Source of the DNA: Dactylellina haptotyla | Taxonomy: Eukaryota; Ascomycota; Orbiliomycetes; Orbiliales; Orbiliaceae | Assembly (NCBI GenBank): GCA_031310005.1 | Contig: CM062381.1 | Coordinates: 4,278,001-4,342,000, forward strand | Reading direction: 5' to 3' | Length of the DNA stretch: 64,000 nt | Shown: piece after piece, positions 1 through 12,836 of the stretch | Position numbering within the stretch: the stretch's first letter is position 1 | How the letters are laid out: the number at the start of each line of letters is the position of its first letter | Made by a program: the position numbers and the translations under genes | Notes under the pieces: model-generated | Database searches by the model: none | The model's input: the letters and a program-made list of their open reading frames with translations, nothing else | What the model was told of the DNA's origin: nothing

Positions 1-132
1 ATCCGGCAGGGCTTGTTCTCACCTTCATACAGTCGCTATCGTATAATTACGATTTTAGTATCAACACGGCATTCTCTCGTTCATACATTCGTTATATAAT
101 TATCATATTCACAAAACCTCCTCACCGCTAGT

Positions 133-2218
133 ATGGTGAACTTCAACAAGTTGGCGCTGGCCTCTGCCGCGCTTCTTCCTTCAGTTCTTGCCTCAGACCT
201 CGAAGTCAGAAACAATCTCATCAGCAAGAGATCGTACAAACCTCACTATCCCGTCTGCCCTTACGCATTCGATGACTTTGTTTACGTCGGGTGCTTTAAC
301 GATCCCAATGGGTCTACTCTTCGATTCAGCCCCGGTATCAGCCGAAGTGCTATGACCATCGAGACCTGCTGGGCCGCTTGCAAGAACAACGGTTACAGAT
401 ATGCGGGTCTCGAGTACTACGGGCAGTGCACTTGCGGTTCTACCATTGCTGGTACTCCGTTCGTCGACACTGGTGCTGCTAAAGAGGGATGTTCTTATGC
501 CTGCACCGGTAACAAGGACCAGATCTGTGGTGGTAGCAAGGCAATCTCTGTCTACATTGATCCTACCTATCCACCAAAGACTGACGATGAACTTGCCACT
601 GCTGGTGCGGATTATACCGCTCTCGGATGTTTCACTGAAGTTGATGGCCGCACTCTTACCGATGACCAAACTGATATCAATGGCGCATCTATGACCGTCG
701 AGCTCTGTCTCAACCAGTGCGGTAAGCAAGGTTATGCTTATGCCGGTGTTGAATATGGACAGGAATGTTGGTGTGCCGGCAAGCTCGCCCCAGATGCTCT
801 CACCCTCGACGACAGCAAGTGCAATTTGCCATGCAAGGGTAACACCGACCAGTAAGTTGATTCTTCATAGACAACGATATGATTCTGTTCACTAACACTA
901 TCGTAGAACCTGCGGTGGCCGTTCTACCATCTACATTTACTATAACGACGAGCTCGACACCACTGAGCCATGTGGAGACAACCCGGTTACCAGTATGTTG
1001 ATTCATTGTTGTATTTTTTGGCCTTCCGATGCTAACGATGTCCAGCGACTACCACCACCACCACCGTTCCTCCAACCACCACCACCACCACCACTGAGCC
1101 CACTACGACTAGTGAGTATTTGCTCTTGAATGTGAAACGCTGTTATTTGATCTCGTTGCTAACTTTACCCCAAAGCTACCACCACCACCACCACTACTAC
1201 TACTACCACCACTACTACGACTACTACGACCACAGAACCAACCACCACTACCACCACAACCACTCCGCCAACTACTACTACTACCACCACGACTACCACA
1301 ACGACTACTACCACGACTGTTCCAACTACTACCACCACCACTACCCCACCAACCACCACCACTGTTCCAACCACCACTACTAGAACCACGACTACCACCA
1401 CTTCTTGCCGAACTCGATGCGGTGGCTACTGCGTTCCTCCATTGCCTACTTTCACTGATACTCCATCCTGCAAGGACGTTGCTGCCAAGTGTTGGGCTCA
1501 GGTTGACGAATGTATGAACAAGGCTGGTTCTAACGCCGATTACTACTGCGCTCCGCTCGCTGCTGGATGCGCCGTCTACGCTAAGTACTGCAAGGTCAAG
1601 TGCACCGGCTGGAGATGCGACAAGAAGGACTGTGACGGATGGGATGGTTCCTACAACCCACCAAAGTACACTCCACCAACCAAGCCAACTAAGACCCCAC
1701 AACCACCAAAGTACACTCCTACCCCAACTGACAATGTCTGCGTTACTCCAACTGCCTACAAGAGCCCAGTCGGTGGATGCAAGGCTCCAGTTGTTTCCTG
1801 CAACGACGATAGAGGCGACTATAACCAGGGTAACTGCTACAAGGTCTTCTCTTCTCACAAGAGCTCTGAGTGTGCTTCTTACCAGCGTGGTTCCATCTCC
1901 GGTGCATGTGTTGAGGCTTGCAATATCCAATACGAGAACTGCCGTGTTCAATATGGTGGATCTACCAACAAGCCAAAGATGAACAAGTACAAGTACGGTC
2001 GCAAGAATCACAAGAAGTCTGAAATCTCCGAGACCTCCGAGGTTGAGAAGAGAACCTACGGCTACGGCTGGACTTGGGATTGGGTCCGTGGAAACAGCTA
2101 CAACAGCTACAACAGTGCCTGCGATCAATGCAAGAAGCAGAGAGATGCTTGCATTGCCGCTAACAAGAACATCAACTACGGCAGCAAGTACTGCAAGAAG
2201 TACGGTTACTTCTACTAA
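133..2218 (+). CDS. Secreted WSC-domain wall protein with Thr-rich stalk and Cys-rich C-terminus
   Basis: Four exons: 133-851, 907-992, 1046-1111 and 1176-2218. Introns two and three have GCTAAC branch sites, and the frame is kept to give 637 aa. The N-terminus (MVNFNKLALASAALLPSVLA) is a signal peptide, and an SKR pair near residue 33 may be a Kex2-type site. Two WSC domains follow (about residues 50-140 and 160-265), each with the family pattern GCF..., C...C...GY.YAG.EY and CWC or CTCG. Next comes a nearly pure Thr/Pro stalk of about 110 residues, then a Cys-rich C-terminal region (about 380-637) with repeated C-x(3-6)-C helices. WSC domains bind polysaccharide in wall sensors and secreted fungal proteins. 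No membrane helix or GPI signal is visible, so a secreted, wall-bound protein is inferred. The same architecture recurs at 35873-39027. Confidence 0.85.
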
Positions 2219-3689
2219 ACTGGATGCCCATCCAACCCTATTTCCTTGATCTGCTTCCATTTTTTGCCCCTATATTATTCACTCATTGGGACTGGAGTCT
2301 TTTGTTTTCAAAAATATCAAGGTTTAATGTCTTGAATGGTGGAACCATGTTATATGTACGATAACATATTATTTAATCGTTAATGTCGATAGCATTCACG
2401 ACCTTCAATTCAATTTAAAAATCAATATATTTTGATTATTTCCAAAATAGAGTTTGCCCTAGGATCCAATGTGTTTGCCCGTGACCAAGGTTTTCCATGC
2501 TTGTGAACAATATAATTTTAAATTAATTTCGGTTTTGATTTTCCCCGAGTGTTCACTCCTTTTCAACACTTTTGGGATGTGCTGCCTCTGGCGCTGTTAG
2601 AATACCCGCTGGTGCGATTGGATCATGGTATAATTTACATTTTTTGATAGTTGTTGGCAAATTTAAACGTGGGATGGCTGGCGTCCTGCTGCTCCGCGGG
2701 TTTCCAGCCCAGTGTTTGATCGTTTCAGCACCTATGATTTCATCGAATGGGCAGATGCTAGGTTGATACCGCGAGCCGTTTAGGGAAATAAAATACGGAC
2801 ATTTGGTTGCATTGTTTGTGTGGTGAAGGGGGATAACACCCAACCCGGGGAACAGGGGTCATATCAAGGCACCGTCCCGTGTGGACCTATAAAACGGCTC
2901 GTTAAAGATCGGATGACAGAGATGTCAATTCTACTGCCTTAGTACTCAGGAAGCCTGTGTTTTCTCACCTCTGCCAAGCTTAGAAGCCCTGAAATTTATC
3001 GGCGTTCTCGCTGCATACATACGGTAATGCAAACCGAAGTAGGTGCTCTGAGAAGAAGGTTTGAAAGATCCACTTGTAAACCCGGCAGGCTTTACTAGCT
3101 GGGATTCGGCTGTCAAAAAGAATAACGGGAGAGATATAGACCCGTACATGGAGTTCGATAAGCACCTTTGCGAAACAAGGAGAAAGATGACTGCGCCTGG
3201 TACTGGTGTCCATTTTACTTTAGAGAGTTTCGAGGCAAAGAAAGTCGCCAGCATGGGTTCACGAGCCCACATGGTGTATTGTGGACAATTTCACAGAAGT
3301 TTTCAAGGCTGTGGGGTCTATATAATTTACAACTATAAATATTGATTGTTGCTTTTTGTTCTACTAGAGGAATATTGGCTGACGGTTTTCTCCGAAACCG
3401 AATCCGTTCAACAATCTAGGGTATGGATATATAAGGAGCAATATTAAGCTCAAAGACAGTAATACGAGTACTATTCGCTATTGTAACGGCAGAGAATATA
3501 CAAAAGGGGAGAAGTTGGTCACATTAGGAGACACTATACGAAGTACTCTGTTCCACTAGTTTCCAAGGCCCATTCTTGAATAAGAGAAGAAAAACGAAGA
3601 GGGAAATCTCCAAATAATGGGAGGCAAATATCAAGCTCATCGCGTCGTCAACGTCCTTTGGTCGTTCATCGAAAAATCCGATTGATGAT
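2219..3689. other. Intergenic stretch, no gene recognised
   Basis: The 1.5 kb between the WSC gene and the convergent glycine-rich protein gene holds only short chance frames without a recognisable domain or intron structure. The first part (2230-2560) is AT-rich, as expected for a 3' flank. Confidence 0.5.
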
Positions 3690-3840
3690 TCAACCACCAC
3701 AGCCTACAGTCGGAGAGTTAGTATACGAACTTGAAATAATATGTAACCAATATAGGAATAATTTACCTCCACAGCCTTCAGGTAAACAAGAAGAAAAAGA
3801 AAAACAGTTAGCGAAATATGAAATAAGAGAGAGAGAGAGG

Positions 3841-3886
<46 letters not shown>

Positions 3887-6400
3887 ATGCTCACCTCCGC
3901 CACAGCCGCCACCACCGCCGTCTATTCGAACCAGGTAGCTAGATCAGTATGCTGATAGTGATGCATGTATTAAAATTCAAGGAAAACTCACCTCCGCCAC
4001 CACCACCACCACCATCGCCTCCGCTACCGCAACCACCACCTGCATTTCCACCACAACCGCCACCAGCAGACCCGCAGGCGGCCTTGTCACCACCACAAGC
4101 GCCGCATCCACCACCACCACAGCCTCCATTCGCTACTTGAGCACCGCATGCACCGCTGACACAGTTTCCGTATGCTCCTGCGGAAACTGCCATACAGCCA
4201 GGGTTGCAACCGTAAACTCCACTGCCAATGCACGGGTCCATACCGAAAGGAGGGATATACGGGACACCATAAGGATAGTAAGCATAAGGATAGTATGGTC
4301 CATAGTAATAACCCCAGTGGTCGGGCCGCTTCGGTGGCTTCTTCCCCTTTTTAGCTCTCTCCTCGCAAAGTTTCTTGTATGCCTTGTCAAGGTTCGCCTT
4401 CAAGAGTTTCCTCTGAGCTTCCATCACCCGATCTTCGATTCTAACGACACCATGAGTGGATAGATGGTTCCTCGGCTCATCAGTGCCGCAATCAAACTCC
4501 AGAGGCTTTCGCTGGAAGATGCGACTGACGGTCCCGACGGCCTGTTCTCGGACGACCTGACAGTACCAACATCCGCATTCCGAGTACGGCTCCTTGTAGA
4601 CTTTTTGGTATTCTTTCGTGGTATACTCGAATGCGGTGGAGAGTTTTGATTCGTCAATCTTATCATCATGGTCCACAAATCTAGCGGTTGTCTGAACGGT
4701 GTAGGTGTAATAGTTATGGCACATTGTCTGATGGGTATGCCATGCAAGATCAATGTCCAGAGTCGGGACAAGGGTTTTCTTCGCGCGCGATCTCATGAGA
4801 CTTATGAATCTGTTGTAGCGGACGCAGGCTCGTGATGCCGTATTCCGAAGAGCAGGGGAATGATACCAGTTGAGGTCGTTTGTCATTTTCGATACAAATG
4901 TACCCTGACGAAGAACTGCGCCCACTGGATTGATACTTTGAGACCAGGGATTATCCCAATAAGCAGACATCATTCGACGGATAGCTAACTTGTGAATATT
5001 TAGCAACTTCCCTTGCGTCAGTCTTTCAGTTTTAGAGGCTTTTGTAACTAAAGAACCGTTTTGAATGAGACTCTCGAGGTGTTTCTTGACTCCCTCCATT
5101 CCAGAGTTTTGTGGTAACCCTCTTATGGTGTGAACGTATTCCTTAATCAAGCGGTTGGGCATAGTGACGTTATCCCAGGCTTTCTCATGTTCACTAACCG
5201 ACTTGGGGAGACCGTGAAGATCGAGCAAAGTGCCAGGCAACGGGTACCCCGAATTCACCATCTCATTCATCTCCTTTATAAATTTGTCTTTGGAAAGGGT
5301 GTCCATGGTATGCACTTTCCCGCAGCTAAGAGTAGGGCAGATGAGCTTGAAGTTTTTGTCGGCAAATCCTGTGTCCTCAGGAGTATTCCACGGCGCCTCC
5401 CAGCTAACCATACAGGATGCGCACTCGTTCTTGTAGTTGGGGGTGTCCAAGTTGTTGAACGGAAGTCTAGTTTTCGCTTCCCATTTGTATACTGCGGAGT
5501 CTGCTAGCTTGTATTCGAAAGTATAGGGATCTATACATTCATTCTTTTGAATGGTTTATAATATGAGCGTGGGTACAACCGCGGTAAAAATTTATTGAAC
5601 TTACGATAGCGGCCCAGGGCAACCCTGTGTACCAGAAATCCATCCTTCCGTACCGAAGACAGTCTTGGAAGAAGCACCTCGGGTTGAGGGTGTACGCATG
5701 CCAAACCATCAGAACATCCAGAGGAGGGAGGTTAGTTGAATCGAAAGGCATATACTTACCACTAAGAGTAGCGACTTCCATGTCGTTGTTGAAAGCGTAC
5801 CCCAGAGCAAGTCTGTGCCATTTGACTCCACCTCTTTGAGCGGGGATGGTGTTGAACCATTTGTCGAATCGGTATACCGCTCGAGAGACGAAGATGCTCC
5901 ATCGCTTGTCCTTAAGCTTCAGGTCGTCGGTGAGGGGCTCGCCAACACCGGGAACGGTGGCGAAGAATATGCCGTTGGTGTTCTCTATTTGGTCGCGCAT
6001 GGCACTGAAGGCATGCAGGAGCTTGAGGTGAGCTATGCAGTGGTCGAGCGTCGGGAAAACATTAGGGTAGATGTTGGAGATAATTGGGGCGATAAACGGG
6101 GGCGCCGCCGGTGGTAACTCGACAGGCGGAGCGAACTCCGAGTAGCTTGGGGCGCTGCATGATCGTTAATATGAGATTAAAAATACGGTTGGTGGGCGAC
6201 GACGGAAATGATATAAAGTCGCTGGAGACTGACCTTCCTTCCATTTCGGAGGGCATTGTGTCGTTCGTTCGTTGAGAGTGCTCGCTGAGTTCAGAATCAC
6301 TGGCACTGGAAGCCGTGTCAGGGGTCTCATCTTTCTCCTTCTTCTCCTTCTTCTTTTTGGGTTTCTCGTCGTCGAGAGTTCTAAACACTAGGTTCTCCAT
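3690..6400 (-). CDS. GRDP-like (DUF1399) glycine-rich domain protein with terminal micro-exons
   Basis: Six exons on the minus strand: 6400-6234, 6154-5605, 5543-3992, 3921-3895, 3775-3767 and 3703-3690, giving 772 aa. The N-terminus is charged (PKKKKEKKEK, then acidic Ser/Glu). The DUF1399/GRDP core follows, with the hallmark PPLDVLMVWHAYTLNPR near residue 206 and a second DIDLAWHTHQ motif further on; in this family such motifs belong to the GRDP-like domain, whose molecular role is unknown. The C-terminus turns into Tyr/Pro- and then Gly/Cys-rich sequence. Exons 4, 5 and 6 are only 27, 9 and 14 bases long. All start and end in phase 1 or with the stop, and they add Gly-Cys-Gly units. Good TACTAAC and GCTAAC branch sites precede the last two exons. 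No signal peptide is seen, so a cytosolic protein is likely. Confidence 0.82.
3826..3882. repeat. (GA)n simple repeat inside an intron
   Basis: An almost pure GA run. On the minus strand it reads (CT)n and lies inside the intron 3776-3894 of the glycine-rich protein gene, upstream of the branch site, where it forms a long pyrimidine tract before the 9-base exon. Confidence 0.9.
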
Positions 6401-8826
6401 TTTGAAGCGAAAGTGGACGTCCCCGTCGGTAATTGGAATAAGCACAGAGAGCTCAAGTGTGCGACCCCGCTGAGGTGGCGAGAGTCGTTCGAGCTGGAGA
6501 TCTGGCGCGGGTCTCGCCTATGCGGGCTGCCCCTCCGGGTATCGATAGATGCTGCTGCGGCTCTACTCACAATATTATTATTAGATTCGAACTGTAGCGA
6601 AAGACGAGCGTGAATTCGAAGCATGCACGATGCCAGCTATTTATCGATGATATCGATTTATTTTTATATATGTAAATGACACATGCACACGGGCCCTTGG
6701 CGAGGGGAAAGAGGCCAGGCAAGTTTTACCAGGCCGGCAGGAACAACAACAAGCTTCAGTGCGCTTTGTTCGGATACGTACCTGAGCAGACGGACGACGA
6801 AATCAGCTATCGACAAGTTGCATCGGAAAGTTCGATGGACTGGAAACGAAGGCGGCGGCGGGAGGTTTTATGCACGTCCTTTATATGTTTGATCGGTGCA
6901 GGTAAACTCGAGCCGGCAGAAGGGACGCTTGTCGCAGCCAAAGTGCATACAAACCGCCAAGGCATCAATCTTCCGGTCGCCTCGCCTGGGTCGAATCCAG
7001 ACACAGCCCTTCATTTGACTTGGATGGCATGTAGTCAAGTATCGAATAGGCATGGCGAGGTCGAGCCCGGGAATCCGGAAGGGCCAAACCCCACCGCGGC
7101 CAGCCTGTTTTCTATGCCCTCTTCAACCGATTTCAAATGCATTCCCTCGAGCTAGCGCGGCTTGAAAGGCGGGATCAAAAGTGCTCGCAACCTGCAATCG
7201 CTAGGCATGAGACCGCGAGGCTGAATCCTTCGTTCAACGAAGGGTCGTGTAAGTAACTTGGCTTACTTAGCTTAGCTTAGCTTGACCCCCGGCCCCAATT
7301 CAAGCTTTCTCGTTTGGTACGGTAGCTCGTTGAACCTTCGGATGACTTCATGCTCGCCCATGGCCATCGTGACCGCTCATGGCTTCAGGCTCCAACCGTT
7401 CAAATATAGAAAATTACCCGGTTCGCCGCCGCCTCCACCAGATTGGCTTAGAATGTGATCCCGTCAATGCTGCGGTCCACGCCCTCCAGACTATCCTCCG
7501 ACGCTCCGCTACTGCCTAGCTGGCTTTGGACACTCTTTTCAGCGAGAAAGCTCGCGTGCAAGTTTAAAAAAAAAGTTAGCGGAGAGATTAATATTGCAGC
7601 ATCCGATAGAGCTGTGTCAACATGGCTGGGGCCCAACGTCTACCAGGCTTCGACAGCAGCGAAACGAGGATGCTGGTGCCTTGTGGCCTGATTCCGGCAC
7701 TTTGATTCGCCAGCTGTGTCTGTTCCCGCCGGCCCCACCTAGCAAACGCTCCATTGTTGAACGATGCACACCGCACACCGCCCCCGAACCCAAACAACAC
7801 AAGCTTGTGCAAGCTTGTTAGTCGTGAACAGGGCTCGAATCTGGTTGGGATACGGTATAGATAACGTTATTACCGCTATTAATCTGCGATGGGATATAAT
7901 ACAATGCAATGATAACGGGTTTCTTAGATATGCACACTGATACACCTAATACTCTTGAGTATTGGTATTGATAGTAACTAAACACTGATTTGCAAACACA
8001 GGCGCTACAGGCTAGACGGTAAGTCAATGGTCTAATCTAGCCAGTCCGATCTCGACATCGAGAGAGAAAGTGCTACAAAATATGTTTTATCCGGACCTAT
8101 TATACAGACTATTATTGCATGATGTCGGATGTCACCTTTTGAAAATTCACTCACCTCGACGACGTGACTTCATTGATATCATCCACGAAGGTGGAATATT
8201 AACTGAATCGCCAAGTCAAAAACAACTAACAAACCATCTAAATGACCATCATATCAAATATATACTATGTATACACTACAAATGTATGTCAACAATCCAC
8301 TGTAGGTGGAAAGTAGTTGCCTAGGAACTCAGCCCTAGCGATACGGGTGTCCTCTCAGATCCCATGGATTTGATATAGACTGGTGTCTTGTGACATGCAA
8401 TTGTTTATCCCAACGGTGTCGGTTATTCATGGTCCTGGGTTGATACTTCAGTCGCTCATGCTTCCTACAAGCTTTCCAAGGAAGCTTGCATTGGCATGCC
8501 GATGACTAAAATTTTTAAATCAAATATTTCACTTGGTTGCATTCGGTTACCTGATCAATTTGTTATATTTCGACTTTTTGATTGATCCCATTGATTGCGT
8601 ATATTTTCCTTTCTGAACTAATACTACATGAATTTTGAGAACTATTTGGACACCTTAACCGACTTGAACGACCCAAATGAAAATTACTACAAAACACTCA
8701 CCATATCATCTGGAATTTAGACAACAAACAGAACGAAAAAGGAAGGAAAGAGAGGGGAGAAAATAATCTCAAAGAAGGAAGGAAGGCAGGATAATATCCC
8801 AACAATCTGTCCCCTTGTACTAGGGT
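6401..8826. other. Intergenic stretch, no gene recognised
   Basis: This 2.4 kb stretch holds the promoter side of the glycine-rich protein gene and the 3' flank of the APP1-like gene. From 6680 to 7800 it is more GC-rich than its surroundings and has several overlapping open frames, but none has a recognisable domain or consistent splice sites. Short TTAGC-type repeats occur around 7262-7284. Confidence 0.45.
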
Positions 8827-10207
8827 TTAAAGCTTCAGCCTCTCTGCAAATCCCTCCAGCTCAGAAACCTGATGGAAAGTCTTCCAAATTTCCTTTGGCA
8901 CACCCTCAAATGCTTTCTCAAACCGATCTAGTGAATTCTTCTTCTTTTCTTCTGCTTCATCAACGCCTGTTACTACTCTGATCCAGATAGCCTTGATTGC
9001 TCCTGGGAATGCTTTGTACATCTCCGCGTACGACTCAGGGTCTGTCTGGGTGCTATCGCCGATGCAAACGTATTTTCTCTTAGGAAGCCATTTCCCAATC
9101 AACCTTCTCATCTCCATTGTCTTGTATTCTTGGGTACCTGTGGATACGGATGCTATTAGACCAGCTACGGACATCCACGACATGTCCCGGAGAATCGGCT
9201 GTCCAAAAGGGTAGTGCTCCCTAATGAACGACAGTAGGAAAGGATAGAGGTTATAAGGGGAAGCCGAGAGATAGAACCAGGCGGGTTTGTTCAAGACCCC
9301 GTCTAGACGAGTGTAGAAATCTGGGAACCCTGGTGTCGGTCGCGGATCCTCGGCAAAAGTATGGATAAGTAGTTCCTTCATCGACAGAGTATCCGTTACC
9401 TTAATTGTATCATCAATATCGGAAATAACAGCCCAGCCCTCGGGTTCGACCATTTTCATGTCAGTCTCTACTAGGCCCCCTCCTTTGAAATGTGGGGGTA
9501 ACACAGCGCTGATTTTGACAAGATTATCGGCTGTGGGTACAACATTGAATGGAATAGCCATCTCTTTAGCACTTATCCCGCTTGAACCGCTCGCTGGAAG
9601 TTGGACCACTTTTCCATTTTCGATTTGCACATTAAGCCTCCTTCCCACAATTGTTTTTCGAAGGAAGAGTTCCGCTCGTTTCGTTACCGTCTCCCGAGTT
9701 TCATTGTCATCCTCTGTAAGGCCGATTAAGCTTGCCACCTCAGCGACAAAATCAGAGGGATCTGAAAGGAAACTTTGTGTTAGCTGATTGTTAACAAGGA
9801 AGATGCCGCGAAAAAATAGTATGGAAGACTATTAACTAAAGATATATTGGGTTGAGAATGTGTTGCAGTTTAGTTTGTAACACGACGTCACCCCAGCATG
9901 CAGCAAGCGGGAGTGGTTGGAGGGTCAACCGCCATCAGGATTCGAGATCTCGGGGCAGGAGAGGGGTATTGAGAGGCGGGGAATACTGACGTTGCCCGGA
10001 GTTCTTATGAAAGAACGAAGCGTTGAATTCAGCCCACCATTCTTCATTTTTCCGGAATGCGGTGGTTGTGTGTAGCCAAATTAGATCGCTATCCTCGATG
10101 TTTGTTGGCCAGTTGAGAACCCGAAGTCCAACGTTAGAGGTGACCCTGTTCCACAAATCTTGCCAAGTATCGTGTCCCGTACCGGGGATCGCTGAAGCCG
10201 TAACCAT
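8827..10207 (-). CDS. APP1-type phosphatidate phosphatase (DUF2183)
   Basis: Two exons, 10207-9991 and 9761-8827, joined in frame to give 383 aa; the donor is GTCAGT and the acceptor TTTCAG. The catalytic domain is the DUF2183 type: SDIDDTIKVTD (near residue 191) carries the DxDxT phosphatase motif of the HAD-like fold, followed by the family blocks DPRPTPGFPDFY and PAWFYLSASPYNLYPFL and the acidic motif IGDSTQTDPESYAE. Yeast App1 is a Mg-dependent phosphatidate phosphatase that makes diacylglycerol at actin patches, so the same reaction is inferred. The first ATG in the conserved region is used; an in-frame frame runs up to 10312, so the N-terminus could be about 35 residues longer. The protein is shorter than yeast App1 and lacks its long C-terminal tail. 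Confidence 0.85.
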
Positions 10208-12836
10208 ATTATAACTTTGTCTATGGTATCTGGAACCCGTATCGCTACAGAACTTTATTTGAGGAATAGATAATATTGGTACAAGAGTATCCTGGGTTTG
10301 GTTGTCTCTCAAAGCTGTAGTTGTTTACGCTGTGGACTAGAAGAAGCTGGAGGACGTTCTTTTAAACTGATTAATTCCGAACAATTGTTGTTCCAACTTG
10401 GTCACCTGTAGTAGCTTTAAGACCCACGTCAGCCATGAGAAAGAGGCGAAAGGATCGATGTGGACCTGGTTCCAAGCAATACTGCTTTGCATCGTCCTGG
10501 CACACGACATCTCATTTGTTAAATAATCTGGCCAGCGTACCAAAAAGTTGCTTCGCGTAACTATTGATGTGCAGCATATAGTAATGGTGACAAAGGATCG
10601 TTGTGGCACTAAATTAGACGTGACCTTCGCCCGTGAGCCAAAAATCAAAAAGTACTGCCGAATAGATAATGTCGTCATATGCTTCGTTTTGCCAATGCTA
10701 TCTATGTCAAGGGATCCGTTCGAGTGCTCAACCTAAGCCAGCAAGCCTAGCTTGGCGGCTGTTGGGCGGTTTGTCCACGAGCTGCTGCTCGAAGACAAAC
10801 ACCCTGGTGCCCTGATGATGTGTCTGACAGCTCCTAGTTTAGTAGGCGTTCACACGAAGGTCTATTTTTCTGGCAGCACTCGTTAAGCAAGGTAGGTTTG
10901 AACGAAAAAAGAATAGTGAGGAACCGGGTGTTAGTCAAAATAGCTATATACATAAGATGCATGATAATACTTTACAATCTTTAACACCTTTGGACGGTTG
11001 TAATTCTCGATCGCATTTTTTGCAGTTTACCAAAAACAATACGAATAATTTGGAAAGCCCTACCTCATCTAATTTGCCATCATACTATAGTCACGAATTG
11101 ATTCTACTGTCATGCTCAGCTAGTAATCGAATACTAGTTGATCGTTGAGAGCTTGAGGCTACGGCGGAGTGACAATAAATCTTCTTAACGTAATTAACGA
11201 GAGATGTGTGATAAGCTAACAGTACCGGTACTGCTTGTGTTGATAAACGGAGAAACTTTATATGGGGATCGCGTCCGGAGCAGGTTAGTTCATCTTCGAA
11301 GCACGCAAATGCTGAAGCACAATGTGATGTGACTGCAGCAGATAACGCACGTAGGTGCATAAGTGGAAAAAATATACTCACTCATCAATATTACGAAATT
11401 ATCGCATATCGAATGAAATTGAACCACCGCTAAAATCAGATATATGGGGAAAGGGGGTTGGTTCTCTGAAAAAACATCTTTCTGTTTCGATTCTCGCGCA
11501 AGGGATGGAATCAGGTGGTGGAACATATTGCTGTGTCCGGATTATCCTGCACATAGTGGTATTAATCCCAGCAAGGGTAGTCGGGACCAGAGCCCCCCTT
11601 TCCGGCTAGTGCCTGAAGTTCAGCCAGATGGCACTACTCCCACCTCTTCCTCAGCGCCTTCTGGAAGCAGCTGTCGAGTTTCTGATGTGTGATTGGAGGG
11701 AGTTTGGTTATGCTTGAACAATCCATGTCGCAAGTTGTCACCAAATATAGTGTTCTTGCAGAATCACTTGACACACTTTCTTACACACGTTCAGCAAAAA
11801 TACTCTCTGATAATCTTTGTTGACAATAAAGATTTCACCGGAGTTATTGCTGTGATAGACTTTAAACATCAGATATCGGATATTTGTGGGGGAAACCGTC
11901 AAAATGATAAATGGATCTAGGTGTCAACGTGTTCAGGGCTTCGATTCTCCAGGCTCCTCTCGTCGCATGGACATGCACGGATGCTTGAGCGTCACAAGGT
12001 TAATGTGATGGGCTTGTCAACCAACTGGGATTTTCTGTTGTCATGATGAGGTGTGTGTGCATTCTTTCGTGCAAACCCTGCTATTCGTATTGAAGCAGGC
12101 AGCGGTACCCATGCAACTGCATGGGAGTGGCTGCTCCAGATCCAACCATCCCAGACAAGCGGTCCAGCCGGAACGATAAAAGATGGGAAATATGGTTCTG
12201 CGCAGACCACACGTTTTTAGCCGGCTTTTGTTTTGATCTGAGGAGGTTTTCCCCACCCACACCATCTTCTTTTTGGTATGATCTCCCTAGTAATAATTCA
12301 TCTGAGCGCAGTGGGTGCATCATCCATTCACCTTTTCTGCTGGAAGAAATGAAATCTCCCTATTGATCGTGCGGGTCCATGTCTCTCACATTGCTTTTTT
12401 TTCCTATTATGCTTGCTGAACATGTTACCAACGACCAATGGAGGGATGTGCGGGAAGGCAGGCCCAGATTTCGAGTCCTTCTCGAAGGTCTCAGGGAATT
12501 CCTTTAATACCAGAATGATGTCCAACTCTTCGTTACGAAGTTTATCTTTTACGCTTTCAAATCTTTCCGAGTTCGAGGTTCTCGACACCAGCACTGTAAA
12601 ATCTTTGACCGACCTAAGCGGGTAGGCGAAAGGTACCGATTTAAGGAGGTTGTGTGAATAGATTTGGTCTATTTGAAGAAAGGGATAAACGCCTGGCTTT
12701 CTCAGCAACCAGAAAATCGAACCCAGGGACAATACCTCGACGGCGTATCAAACATCTACACATCATTTCATTCGACTTAGGAATGATGAGAACCTTCCAT
12801 AGATCGATTCAGCTGAGACGATAATATTCCGACGGG
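10208..12836. other. Intergenic stretch, no gene recognised
   Basis: This 2.6 kb stretch contains minus-strand frames at 10337-10678 and 12328-12732 and some shorter plus-strand ones. None shows a domain, a plausible intron set or neighbouring homology that I recognise. Confidence 0.4.

Noticed and set aside
1109-2260. Long minus-strand frame of 383 codons, Val-, Ser- and Gly-rich
   Set aside because: It is the antisense of the Thr/Pro- and Cys-rich WSC gene; ACC/ACT repeats read as Gly/Val on the other strand. The sense strand has signal peptide, domains and introns.
6676-7155. Plus-strand frame of 159 codons
   Set aside because: No domain, no homologous pattern and overlapping frames on both strands in GC-rich DNA.
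12328-12732. Minus-strand frame of 134 codons
   Set aside because: A plausible-looking soluble sequence, but no family resemblance, no intron structure and no neighbouring support.
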